From an uncultured Veillonella sp. (GTDB taxonomy: Bacteria > Bacillota > Negativicutes > Veillonellales > Veillonellaceae), in NCBI GenBank assembly GCA_900550455.1, contig URSE01000015.1:1-19561 (forward strand): a DNA stretch of 19,561 nt, written 5' to 3'. Each line of letters starts with the position of its first letter. The stretch's first letter is position 1. This document shows positions 6,411 to 14,278 of the stretch, piece by piece. A program made the position numbers and the translations under genes. The notes below the pieces were generated by a model. That model did no database searches and had not been told where the DNA came from. It saw nothing but the letters and a program-made list of their open reading frames with translations.

Positions 6411-8369
6411 ATGAAAATTAGAGACTTACTCAAGTCCCAGTCCATCCAGCTGGGCGCCAAACCAACAGACAAACCATCTGCCATCCGCCTCTTAGCAGAC
6501 CTCATGGAGCGAGGGGGCAACTTAGCCAATAAAGATGAGTACCTAGCCGCCGTATTCACCCGCGAAGAATCTGGCTCCACCGGCCTTGGGGAGGGCATTG
6601 CCACACCACACGCCAAATCTGCCGGTGTAGCTAAGGCAGGCTTAGCGGCCATGACCGTTCCAGAGGGGATCGATTTCGATTCTTTAGATGGCAAGCCTGC
6701 CCGCATCTTCTTTATGATTGCCGCTCCTGAGGGGGAAGCCAACACCCATGTAGAAGTTCTCTCCCAGTTGGCCACTATGATCTTGGATCCGGACTTCAAG
6801 GAGGCCCTCATCGCGGCGGATTCCGTAGATACTTTCTTAGCCCTCATTGATGCTAAAGAAGAAGGTAACTTCGACCCTTCTGTGCCGGGCTTCATAAGAG
6901 TCCCTAAAACAGCTGAAGTGCCGGATAATGACTCCGACAAGGTTCCTAATGAGACACCAGTTAAAACTAATCTCGATATTGACTACTACGATGTTCTCGC
7001 TGTTACAGCCTGCCCTACAGGTATTGCTCATACCTTTATGGCCGCAGAATCCTTAGAACGTAAGGCTAAGGAGATGGGGATCTCCCTCAAGGTAGAAAAG
7101 AATGGTGCTTCCGGCATTAAAGACCCTCTTACAGCAGAGGATATCGCCTATGCTAAATGCATTATTGTGGCTGCTGATAAGCAGGTGGAAATGGCCCGCT
7201 TTAATGGTAAGCCTATGATCCAAACCAAGGTAGCCAATGGCATCAACAAGGCAGAAGAACTTCTTACCGAAGCCATGGCAGGCACAGCACCGGTCTACAC
7301 GGCATCTGCCCAAGACCAAGTGGACTTTAAGGAAACCGCTAGTGACTCCTTAGGCCGACAAATCTATAAGCACTTGATGAACGGCGTTTCCCACATGTTG
7401 CCATTCGTCATCGGCGGCGGTATTCTCATCGCCTTAGCCTTCCTCTTCGATACCTTCGATCCAGCTAACCCGGGTAACTTTGGTAAGGGGACTGAAATTT
7501 CTGCCCTCTTCATGCAAATTGGTTCTGCCTCCTTCGGCTTTATGTTGCCAATTTTAGCTGGCTACATAGCCATGTCCATAGCGGACAGACCAGGGCTAGC
7601 TGCTGGTTTCGTAGGCGGCCTCTTGGCCAACCAAGGAGGCTCTGGTTTCTTAGGGGCCCTCATTGCAGGCTTTGCTGCTGGCTATATCGTCTTAGCTATC
7701 AAGCGGGCTCTCAAAGGCCTTCCTCAATCCTTAGAAGGGACAAAACCAGTCCTCTTCTTCCCAGTATTAGGCGTTCTCCTCATCGGGTTGGCCATCATCT
7801 TCATCATCAACCCACCAGTATCCTTCATCAACAACTGGCTCATGGAGTCCCTTAAAACCATGGGCACCTCCTCTCGAGTTCTCTTGGGCATCATATTTGG
7901 TGCTATGATGGCCGTGGACATGGGCGGCCCTGTTAATAAGGCAGCCTATGTTATCGGCACAGGAGCCTTAGCAACTGGTGAGTATGGCATCATGGCAGCC
8001 GTTATGGCTGGCGGTATGGTGCCGCCTTTAGCTATTGCCCTCTCCACCCTAATCTTCCCTAAGAAGTTCACCGAAAACGAGCGCAAATCCGGTCCTACCA
8101 ACATTATCATGGGCCTTTCCTTCATCACAGAAGGGGCTATTCCATTCGCCGCAGCCGATCCAATCCGAGTTATTCCAGCCTGCATCATCGGCTCCGGCCT
8201 CGCTGGGGGTCTATCCATGTTCTTCGAATGTACCCTCCGAGCTCCTCATGGCGGTATCTTTGTAGTGCCTACTATCGGCAATCCTCTTATGTACCTTGTA
8301 TCCATCATCATTGGTGCCATTGTAAGTAGCATCATCTTGGGTATTATCAAGAGAAAGATACAAGCATAA
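6411..8369 (+). CDS. fruA: Fructose-specific PTS permease, EIIABC fusion
   Basis: This protein imports fructose and phosphorylates it to fructose-1-phosphate, using phosphate from HPr. Three domains are fused in the order A-B-C. EIIA occupies about residues 1-150, with the phosphorylated His67 in GIATPHAKS. An acidic linker follows, then EIIB from about 190 to 290 with Cys201 in AVTACPTGIAHTFMAAE. EIIC, from about 325 to 652, is a multi-spanning membrane domain containing GGGILIALAF, MGGPVNKAAY and FITEGAIPFAAADP. Length (652) matches typical fused fructose permeases. The ribosome site AAAGGA is 11 bases upstream of the ATG, a slightly long spacing. The gene ends the operon just before a strong terminator. 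No transcriptional regulator gene of the FruR type is adjacent. Confidence 0.95.
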   Translation: MKIRDLLKSQSIQLGAKPTDKPSAIRLLADLMERGGNLANKDEYLAAVFTREESGSTGLGEGIATPHAKSAGVAKAGLAAMTVPEGIDFDSLDGKPARIFFMIAAPEGEANTHVEVLSQLATMILDPDFKEALIAADSVDTFLALIDAKEEGNFDPSVPGFIRVPKTAEVPDNDSDKVPNETPVKTNLDIDYYDVLAVTACPTGIAHTFMAAESLERKAKEMGISLKVEKNGASGIKDPLTAEDIAYAKCIIVAADKQVEMARFNGKPMIQTKVANGINKAEELLTEAMAGTAPVYTASAQDQVDFKETASDSLGRQIYKHLMNGVSHMLPFVIGGGILIALAFLFDTFDPANPGNFGKGTEISALFMQIGSASFGFMLPILAGYIAMSIADRPGLAAGFVGGLLANQGGSGFLGALIAGFAAGYIVLAIKRALKGLPQSLEGTKPVLFFPVLGVLLIGLAIIFIINPPVSFINNWLMESLKTMGTSSRVLLGIIFGAMMAVDMGGPVNKAAYVIGTGALATGEYGIMAAVMAGGMVPPLAIALSTLIFPKKFTENERKSGPTNIIMGLSFITEGAIPFAAADPIRVIPACIIGSGLAGGLSMFFECTLRAPHGGIFVVPTIGNPLMYLVSIIIGAIVSSIILGIIKRKIQA

Positions 8370-8410
8370 GACATCTAGCTTAGGCCTACTAGACCAAAAG
8401 AACCCTAGCA

Positions 8411-8448
8411 AAAAAGATCCCCTAGCTATAAGCTAGGGGATTTTTTTT
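8411..8448. terminator. Bidirectional terminator between fruA and cysK
   Basis: A perfect 11-bp stem, ATCCCCTAGCT (8417-8427) with AGCTAGGGGAT (8431-8441), has a 3-base loop. It is followed on the plus strand by eight T and flanked on the left by six A. It can stop both fruA (plus strand) and cysK (minus strand) transcripts. Confidence 0.92.
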
Positions 8449-8468
8449 ATATCCGTCTTATACGCTTC

Positions 8469-9404
8469 TTATGCTTCAGGGAATAAAGGAGTGGATAAAT
8501 AGCGTTCACCTGTATCTGGAAGGATAACTACGATATTCTTGCCAGCATTTTCAGGGCGTTTACCCAATTCAACAGCAGCTTTCAAAGCAGCACCAGAAGA
8601 AATACCTACCAAAACACCTTCGGTATGACCAAATTCTTGAGCCGTCTTGAAGGCATCTTCGTTGGAAACGGTAATGACTTCATCATATACATCTTGATCA
8701 AGGGTTTCTGGAATAAAGCCTGCTCCCAAGCCTTGGATTTTGTGTGGACCAGCAGTTCCTTTTGACAAAACAGGAGAATCAGTAGGTTCTACTGCTACAA
8801 CCTTAACGTTAGGGTTGTGTTCTTTCAAGTAACGGCCAGCCCCCGTCAAGGTGCCACCCGTACCAACACCGGCCACAAAGATATCCACTGCTCCATCTGT
8901 ATCACCCCAGATTTCAGGGCCTGTCGTTTTGTAGTGAATAGCAGGGTTAGCTTGGTTTACGAATTGAGCTGCTTCTACAGCGCCCGCTGTAGCCGTAACG
9001 ATTTCTTTAGCCTTAGCAATAGCTCCTTTCATACCTTGCGACCCATCAGTCAAAACTAATTGTGCACCATAACCCAACATCAATTTACGACGTTCGATGG
9101 ACATAGTTTCAGGCATAACGATGACTACTTTGTAACCCAAGGCAGCCCCTACAGCGGATAAGCCAATGCCAGTATTACCGGAAGTTGCTTCTACAATAGT
9201 CCCACCTGGTTTTAATTGACCAGATTGAGCTGCTGCTTGAATAATAGCCGCAGCGATACGGTCTTTTACAGATCCACCTGGATTGAAGTATTCCAGTTTT
9301 GCAAAGATATTAGCGTCAAGGCCTTCTTTTTGGCCGAAACGAATAGCTGCCAACAAAGGGGTTTTACCAATCAATTCTACAAAGTTCTTTTTAATTTTAG
9401 CCAT
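8469..9404 (-). CDS. cysK: Cysteine synthase (O-acetylserine sulfhydrylase)
   Basis: This is a PLP enzyme that makes cysteine from O-acetylserine and sulfide in the cytoplasm. The PLP lysine is in PGGSVKDRIA (residue 47). The substrate loop is SGNTGIG, the phosphate-binding loop is GTGGT, and ISSGAALKAA and DTGERYLST lie near the C-terminus. Length (311) is standard. The ATG at 9404 is preferred over an in-frame GTG at 9413 because AAGGAG lies 9 bases before the ATG and touches the GTG. An Rrf2-family regulator is encoded upstream on the same strand; in Bacillus and Staphylococcus the homologue CymR binds CysK. A cysM-type paralogue cannot be excluded. Confidence 0.94.
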   Translation of the reverse strand: MAKIKKNFVELIGKTPLLAAIRFGQKEGLDANIFAKLEYFNPGGSVKDRIAAAIIQAAAQSGQLKPGGTIVEATSGNTGIGLSAVGAALGYKVVIVMPETMSIERRKLMLGYGAQLVLTDGSQGMKGAIAKAKEIVTATAGAVEAAQFVNQANPAIHYKTTGPEIWGDTDGAVDIFVAGVGTGGTLTGAGRYLKEHNPNVKVVAVEPTDSPVLSKGTAGPHKIQGLGAGFIPETLDQDVYDEVITVSNEDAFKTAQEFGHTEGVLVGISSGAALKAAVELGKRPENAGKNIVVILPDTGERYLSTPLFPEA

Positions 9405-9429
9405 AATAATCACTCCTTATACAATGGAA

Positions 9430-9438
9430 TTTATAGCA
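9430..9438 (-). promoter_or_regulatory. Putative cysK promoter (extended -10)
   Basis: On the minus strand TGC precedes TATAAA (9430-9435), an extended -10 element. No clear -35 is seen. The expected start near 9423 gives a leader of about 20 bases that still contains the AAGGAG site. Confidence 0.45.
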
Positions 9439-9461
9439 ATACAATATATGTAGGCAGAAAG

Positions 9462-9472
9462 ACCTAATAGGT
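9462..9472. promoter_or_regulatory. Candidate operator palindrome upstream of cysK
   Basis: ACCTAATAGGT is a perfect 5-bp inverted repeat around one base, about 44 bases upstream of the predicted cysK start. The half site reappears as ACCTACTA next to the -10 of the upstream rrf2 promoter (10050-10057). Binding by the adjacent Rrf2 regulator is an inference. Confidence 0.3.
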
Positions 9473-9506
9473 ATCTTCTGTTCACATCAATGGCAATCTT
9501 CAATTC

Positions 9507-9956
9507 TTAAATAGAACCATCCCAATGGTCAAATTTATTATCCAACTTGGCATAGGTCCCGTTGAGAATATCCTCTAGACTAACAGAGCGTAAGTAATCA
9601 TGGATGTAGTTTTGTAATCCAGCCCAGAAGCCAACAGTTTGCTGGTTGATAACCTCATCAGGGTTAACGCCTTCATCCAAGGTAGAAATAATAGCCATAG
9701 ACTCCTCTGTAGCTAATAAGATTTCCAAAATCGTATAGTCTTTAGGTTCCTTAGCCAACTTATAGCCACCGTACTTACCACGAATACTAATAACCAAATC
9801 AGCCGCACCCAAACGGGCCACAATGCCTTCTAAATACTTTTCAGAAATACCTTGTCGTTCGGCTACCGATCGTAAGGATACAGTTTTCTCTCTAGCATTC
9901 ACTGCTAAGTCTAGTAAAACCATAAGGGCATAGCGCCCCTTTGTGGAAATTCTCAT
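9507..9956 (-). CDS. Rrf2-family transcriptional regulator, CymR-like
   Basis: This is a small DNA-binding regulator of 149 residues. The N-terminus MRISTKGRYALMVLLDLA is the hallmark of the Rrf2 family, followed by a winged helix-turn-helix (ISEKYLEGIVARL as recognition region) and the wing motif SIRGKYGGYKLA. There is no cysteine anywhere in the protein, so it cannot hold the Fe-S cluster of IscR or NsrR; this fits CymR, which senses cysteine status through CysK. The cysK gene lies 102 bases downstream on the same strand, which supports a role in sulfur and cysteine control. The start is fixed by the conserved N-terminus; the nearest good ribosome site, AAGGAG, is unusually far (about 12 bases). 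Confidence 0.88.
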   Translation of the reverse strand: MRISTKGRYALMVLLDLAVNAREKTVSLRSVAERQGISEKYLEGIVARLGAADLVISIRGKYGGYKLAKEPKDYTILEILLATEESMAIISTLDEGVNPDEVINQQTVGFWAGLQNYIHDYLRSVSLEDILNGTYAKLDNKFDHWDGSI

Positions 9957-10045
9957 ATCCTAGCTACTCTCCTTTTATCATTATCCCTACCCAGGAGGAT
10001 TATCTCACAATTTTAAAACCCTTTACCAAACTAGGGATTAACTTC

Positions 10046-10074
10046 ATTATAGTAGGTTATTTCGAAAAACACAA
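10046..10074 (-). promoter_or_regulatory. Putative promoter of the Rrf2 regulator gene
   Basis: On the minus strand TTGTGT (10069-10074) is followed after 17 bases by a perfect TATAAT (10046-10051). The start would be near 10039, giving a leader of about 80 bases. ACCTACTA overlaps the -10 and resembles half of the palindrome upstream of cysK, which could mean autoregulation. Confidence 0.5.
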
Positions 10075-10095
10075 GCACAAAGATTATATGTATAC

Positions 10096-10130
10096 AAAAA
10101 GAGCCCCAGACCATAAGGTCTGGGGCTCTT
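10096..10130 (-). terminator. Rho-independent terminator after pyrG
   Basis: AAGAGCCCCAGACC (10099-10112) pairs perfectly with GGTCTGGGGCTCTT (10117-10130) across a 4-base loop. On the minus strand the stem runs into TTTTT. It lies 5 bases after the pyrG stop codon. Confidence 0.93.
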
Positions 10131-10135
10131 ACTCA

Positions 10136-11749
10136 CTAACGAGCTTTATTATTAATAACTGCTTCTACAAGTCCACGGAAGAGAGGATGGGCATGGGTTG
10201 GGCGAGATTTCAACTCAGGATGAGCTTGAACGCCTACAAAGAATGGATGATCCTTAACTTCGATGCTTTCAACAAGACGACCATCTGGAGATGTACCAGA
10301 AATAACAAGGCCTGCATCACTCAATTGTTGACGGTATTCATTGTTAAATTCATAACGATGACGATGGCGCTCTTCTACTTCTTTAGTACCGTACACTTGG
10401 TAGGCCTTTGTTCCTTCTACATTAACGCAAGGATAGGAGCCCAGACGAAGGGTGCCACCCTTATTGTCTACATCTACTTGATCCGGCATGAGGTCAATAA
10501 CCCTATGCTTAGCATGTTCATCGAATTCACCGGAGGTAGCACCAGCAAGGCCTGCTACATTACGAGCAAATTCCATAACAGCTGTTTGCATGCCCAAACA
10601 AATGCCCAAGAACGGAATCTTATTTTCTCGTACATATTGGATAGTGCGGATTTTACCTTCTACACCGCGGTTACCAAAACCACCTGGGACGATAACACCA
10701 TCTAGGTGTCCCAAAACCTTAGCAATATCAACGGATGGGTCATCCAATTGTTCAGAATCAATCCAGTCGATAGTAACCTTGGTGTCGGTTTCAAGACCTG
10801 CATGACCCAAAGCTTCAGCGATGGACAAGTAAGCATCGTGAAGGGCCACGTATTTACCAACCAAGCCAATGGTGATTTCTCGTTTAGGATTGGCAATCTT
10901 GTAGACCATCTTTTTCCATTCTTCCATATCTGCAGGACGAGGATCCATATCTAGTTTTTTCATAACAATGGAATCGAGTCCTTCTTCTTGGAGCATCAAA
11001 GGCACTTCGTAAATGGAGGAGCAAGTTTTATTTTGAATAACCGCTTGTGGTTCTACATCGCAGAAGAGGGCTAACTTTTCCTTCAGTTCAGGGGTGATCG
11101 TCTTTTCAGATCGACATACCAAGATATCCGGTTGAATACCAATACCGCGCAATTCTTTAACAGAGTGTTGAGTCGGTTTTGTCTTAAGTTCTCCTGCAGC
11201 ACCGATATAAGGGACAAGGGTTACATGGATGTAGATTACATCATTGCGGCCTACTTCTTTTTTCACTTGACGGATAGCTTCCATAAAAGGCATGGATTCG
11301 ATATCCCCGATAGTACCACCGATTTCTGTGATAACCACATCAGCCCCTTGCTCTTCACCTAGGCGGTAGACATTTTGTTTAATTTCGTTGGTGATGTGAG
11401 GGATAACTTGAACAGTAGAGCCCAAGTAGTCACCCTTCCGTTCCTTGTTAATGACATTCCAGTAAACTCGACCAGCGGTAATATTAGACCGTTGGGACAA
11501 ATCGATATCGATAAAGCGTTCGTAGTGACCTAAATCTAAGTCAGTTTCAGCCCCATCATTGGTGACAAATACTTCACCATGTTGGTAGGGACTCATTGTA
11601 CCTGGGTCAATGTTGATGTAAGGGTCAAATTTTTGAATGGTTACCTTATAACCGCGATTTTTAAGTAAGCGCCCTAGGGATGCTGCCGTAATCCCCTTTC
11701 CAAGAGAAGATACTACGCCACCGGTTACGAAAATATACTTAGTTGCCAT
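10136..11749 (-). CDS. pyrG: CTP synthase
   Basis: The enzyme makes CTP from UTP, ATP and glutamine. The N-terminal synthetase domain (about residues 1-265) begins KYIFVTGGVVSSLGKGI with the P-loop, and contains FDPYINIDPGTMSPYQHGEV and GGTIGDIES. The C-terminal class I glutamine amidotransferase domain (about 290-530) has the nucleophile Cys in LGICLGMQ and the His/Glu of HPELKSRP. Length (537) is standard. GAGGAGG lies 5 bases before the ATG. The gene follows argS after 31 bases with no promoter or terminator between, so it is the last gene of a DUF1934-argS-pyrG operon. No separate pyrG leader of the kind used for CTP-sensing attenuation in Bacillus was found. Confidence 0.97.
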   Translation of the reverse strand: MATKYIFVTGGVVSSLGKGITAASLGRLLKNRGYKVTIQKFDPYINIDPGTMSPYQHGEVFVTNDGAETDLDLGHYERFIDIDLSQRSNITAGRVYWNVINKERKGDYLGSTVQVIPHITNEIKQNVYRLGEEQGADVVITEIGGTIGDIESMPFMEAIRQVKKEVGRNDVIYIHVTLVPYIGAAGELKTKPTQHSVKELRGIGIQPDILVCRSEKTITPELKEKLALFCDVEPQAVIQNKTCSSIYEVPLMLQEEGLDSIVMKKLDMDPRPADMEEWKKMVYKIANPKREITIGLVGKYVALHDAYLSIAEALGHAGLETDTKVTIDWIDSEQLDDPSVDIAKVLGHLDGVIVPGGFGNRGVEGKIRTIQYVRENKIPFLGICLGMQTAVMEFARNVAGLAGATSGEFDEHAKHRVIDLMPDQVDVDNKGGTLRLGSYPCVNVEGTKAYQVYGTKEVEERHRHRYEFNNEYRQQLSDAGLVISGTSPDGRLVESIEVKDHPFFVGVQAHPELKSRPTHAHPLFRGLVEAVINNKAR

Positions 11750-11780
11750 GATGCCTCCTCAAGCAATTAATTAGCAATGT

Positions 11781-13514
11781 TTACATCTTTTCTGGTGCAG
11801 AAATACCAAGAATGCCAAGCCCTTGTTCCAACACTAAAGCCACCGCTGTGATCAAACCCAGGCGAGCTTGTTGCAGGCCACTATCTACACCTATAATACG
11901 ACCTTGACGATAGAAGGAATGGAACATAGATGCTAGGTCATACAAGTATTGAGCAATGCGATGAGGGGCCTTGCGTTCAGCTGCTAAGACCACTTCCTCT
12001 GGGAATTCAGCCATTTTTTTGATCAATTCCAGTTCTAATTCTCCAGTTAAAGAAGTGAAGTCTGTTTCATTCCATTGACCAAAGCTGATACCCGCTTCCT
12101 TTACTTGATTGTAAATGGAATGGATCCGTGCATGAGCATATTGAATATAGTAAACAGGATTTTCATTTGATTTAGACTTAGCCAAATCAATATCAAAGTC
12201 CAACTGGCTGTCTAGAGAGCGCATTACGAAGAAGTAACGGGCCGCATCAACGCCAACCTCTTCTAAGAGTTCATCTAAGGTCAGAGATTGACCAGATCGC
12301 TTAGAGAGAGAGACCTTTTGGCCACCCCGATAGAGGGCCATCATTTGTAAAAGCATGATAGCAAGCTTATTAGGATCATAGTCTAAGCCTTGGATAGCCG
12401 CCTTAACACGGGCCACATAACCATGGTGGTCAGCGCCCCAAATATCGACCATTTCTTGGAAGCCCCGCTCGTATTTATTGCGGTGGTAAGCGATATCAGA
12501 GGCGAAGTAGGTAGGGACCCCATTATCACGGATGACACAGCGGTCCTTATCGTCACCGAAAGAGGTCGTACGGAACCAAAGAGCCCCATCCTTTTCGTAA
12601 ATATGGCCCAAAGCCTTGAGTTGATCTACAGCCATCTTAACTTCGTCAGTACCATAAAGGGATTTTTCAGAAAAATAATTATCCATTTCGATATTAAAAT
12701 GAGCTAGCGTCTTCTTAATATCTTCTAATTTTTCTGGAACAGCCAAGTCTTTAAAGTAGGCAATTCTATCTTCCCGGCTCATAGCATTGAGCTTTTCAAA
12801 GCCTTCTTTATCCACAATAGCCTTAGCGGTCTCGATGATATCAGGGCCCCGGTAGCCATTATCAGGGAAAATCAAAGCCCCTTCAGGAATGGTATCCGGC
12901 AAAAGGTAAGTTCCATCATCTTGTTTTTCCGAGAAGACCAAGTGAGTCCCTTGTAACTCTTGGAAGCGCATTTCCACAGAAATGGCTAAGTTATCTACTT
13001 GGTTGCCAGCATCATTAACATAGTATTCCGCTTGTACGTTGTAACCGGCACATCGCAAGAGGTTAACCAGGGCAGATCCATAAGCTGCGCCCCGACCATG
13101 GCCTACATGAAGAGGGCCTGTTGGATTTGCGGAAATATATTCCACTTGAATGGTATCTCGTGCGCGAAGCTCTTGCTTACCGTAATCTTTACCAGCCAAA
13201 AGAATGGCCTTCAATTGGTCATAGACCATATCGGACTTGAGAAAGAAGTTAATAAAACCTGCGCCTGCAACTTCTGCATGGTCCAACCAATCATAGTCCA
13301 TCTGTGCCACAATAGCTTCAGCAATCGCCTTAGGAGCCTTACGAGCAACACGTGCGGATTGCATAGCAATATTGGTGGAAAAATCACCGAATTCCTTTTG
13401 CGGAGGTACCTCTAGAAGAACCTCAGGGTATTGGCCTTCTGGCAAGGTCCCTGCTGCTACGGCCTTTTCCACAGCCTCTACAAGCCCTTGTTTAAGGACA
13501 TCTTTCATATCCAT
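11781..13514 (-). CDS. argS: Arginyl-tRNA synthetase
   Basis: This class I aminoacyl-tRNA synthetase charges tRNA-Arg. The N-terminal additional domain (about residues 1-105) has the typical EVPPQKEFGDFSTNIAM block. The HIGH signature is NPTGPLHVGHGRG near residue 130. The KMSKS region appears as QKVSLSKRSG, a relaxed form common in this enzyme. The DALR anticodon-binding domain at the end includes NPVYYIQYAHARI and closes with the usual C-terminal helix. Length (577) is normal. GGAGGAA lies 7 bases before the ATG at 13514. It starts 2 bases after the end of the DUF1934 gene, a tight coupling. Confidence 0.96.
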   Translation of the reverse strand: MDMKDVLKQGLVEAVEKAVAAGTLPEGQYPEVLLEVPPQKEFGDFSTNIAMQSARVARKAPKAIAEAIVAQMDYDWLDHAEVAGAGFINFFLKSDMVYDQLKAILLAGKDYGKQELRARDTIQVEYISANPTGPLHVGHGRGAAYGSALVNLLRCAGYNVQAEYYVNDAGNQVDNLAISVEMRFQELQGTHLVFSEKQDDGTYLLPDTIPEGALIFPDNGYRGPDIIETAKAIVDKEGFEKLNAMSREDRIAYFKDLAVPEKLEDIKKTLAHFNIEMDNYFSEKSLYGTDEVKMAVDQLKALGHIYEKDGALWFRTTSFGDDKDRCVIRDNGVPTYFASDIAYHRNKYERGFQEMVDIWGADHHGYVARVKAAIQGLDYDPNKLAIMLLQMMALYRGGQKVSLSKRSGQSLTLDELLEEVGVDAARYFFVMRSLDSQLDFDIDLAKSKSNENPVYYIQYAHARIHSIYNQVKEAGISFGQWNETDFTSLTGELELELIKKMAEFPEEVVLAAERKAPHRIAQYLYDLASMFHSFYRQGRIIGVDSGLQQARLGLITAVALVLEQGLGILGISAPEKM

Positions 13515-13516
13515 GC

Positions 13517-13936
13517 TTATTCCTCCCGCACCTCAATATCTAACTGATTATAAAATTGGGCTTGTCCTTCCAGGCTAATATCATAGCCCAAGTGGACAGA
13601 ACATCGATCCTCCTGTGCATCTACCTCCAGTTCGTGAGTAGTCACACTCATAACCAAGTCTCCAAAGGGCGTTTGGTAGATAATATCCCGTTCCTGGCCT
13701 AGTATATACTCATGGCGCATAGTAACAGCTCCAGTCCGCACAAGTACAATAGAATTGGGATACACCTTAATAGTCGTCTTAACCCCTTCTAGCCCAGTTA
13801 CGCTCGATTCATCATAGCGTATGTAATAAACCCCATTACGTTCGCCATAGGTCCCCGGAGAAACCAGTTCTACTACCTGGTCTTGGCCGTCTGTATCCCG
13901 TTGGATAGACTTAACAGATACTAGAACTTCCTTCAT
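13517..13936 (-). CDS. DUF1934 family protein (YwiB-like)
   Basis: This is a 139-residue beta-rich protein of the DUF1934 / YwiB family, thought to have a calycin-like barrel; its function is unknown. Recognisable features are the N-terminal KEVLVSVKSIQRD strand, YYIRYDESSVTGLEGVKTTIKV, and the C-terminal LGYDISLEGQ. In Bacillus subtilis ywiB also stands beside argS, and the 2-base spacing here repeats that pairing. AGGAGTTAGG precedes the ATG. There is no signal peptide, so the protein should be cytoplasmic. The family call rests on motif resemblance and gene position. Confidence 0.8.
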   Translation of the reverse strand: MKEVLVSVKSIQRDTDGQDQVVELVSPGTYGERNGVYYIRYDESSVTGLEGVKTTIKVYPNSIVLVRTGAVTMRHEYILGQERDIIYQTPFGDLVMSVTTHELEVDAQEDRCSVHLGYDISLEGQAQFYNQLDIEVREE

Positions 13937-13972
13937 TTCCTAACTCCTATGGATTCGCAATCATATCGGTTA

Positions 13973-13981
13973 ATTATATCA
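13973..13981 (-). promoter_or_regulatory. Putative promoter for DUF1934-argS-pyrG
   Basis: On the minus strand a perfect TATAAT (13973-13978) is preceded by TGA, giving an extended -10. No good -35 is visible. It lies between the GIY-YIG gene and the DUF1934 gene, where no terminator is seen, so readthrough from upstream is also possible. Confidence 0.45.
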
Positions 13982-13991
13982 CAAATAGGCG

Positions 13992-14276
13992 TCATTTTAT
14001 AGATTGACGGCCAGAATGAACCAAGGCTTCTTTTTCCTTTTTCGTCATCTTTTTTATCCAATATTCCCGAGATTGGGCCTCCCGTTTAGACTGGAAAGGC
14101 TGTGACCAAACTAGGGTCACCGGCCGCCGAGTTCGCGTATACTTAGCCCCGCCAGGAATTTGGCCATTATGAGCCTCTAAGCGCTTATCTAAATCCTTGG
14201 TCCAACCCGTATAAAGAGATCCGTCTGCACAACGAACTATATAAGTCCAAGAAATAGTTTCTAACCTATCAACCAT
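13992..14276 (-). CDS. GIY-YIG domain protein (UPF0213/YhbQ-like)
   Basis: This is a small single-domain GIY-YIG protein of 94 residues. The domain starts with WTYIVRCADGSLYTGWT (variant of GIY...YIG), followed by KDLDKRLEAHN with the conserved Arg, KYTRTRRPVTLV, and the Glu-containing helix SKREAQSREYWIKKM. These match the YhbQ/YazA group, some members of which act as nucleases; the cellular role is unknown. It starts 2 bases after the stop codon of the cyclophilin gene, so it is probably cotranscribed and translationally coupled; a weak GGATGA ribosome site is inside the upstream gene. Confidence 0.88.
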   Translation of the reverse strand: MVDRLETISWTYIVRCADGSLYTGWTKDLDKRLEAHNGQIPGGAKYTRTRRPVTLVWSQPFQSKREAQSREYWIKKMTKKEKEALVHSGRQSIK

Positions 14277-14278
14277 GC

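Noticed and set aside
6356..6940. Minus-strand open frame of 194 codons
   Set aside because: It is antisense to the EIIA part of fruA and is rich in Ser and Ala as expected for a shadow frame.
9941..10705. Plus-strand open frame of 254 codons
   Set aside because: It is mostly antisense to pyrG, crosses the pyrG terminator, has no ribosome site and gives a composition unlike a real protein.
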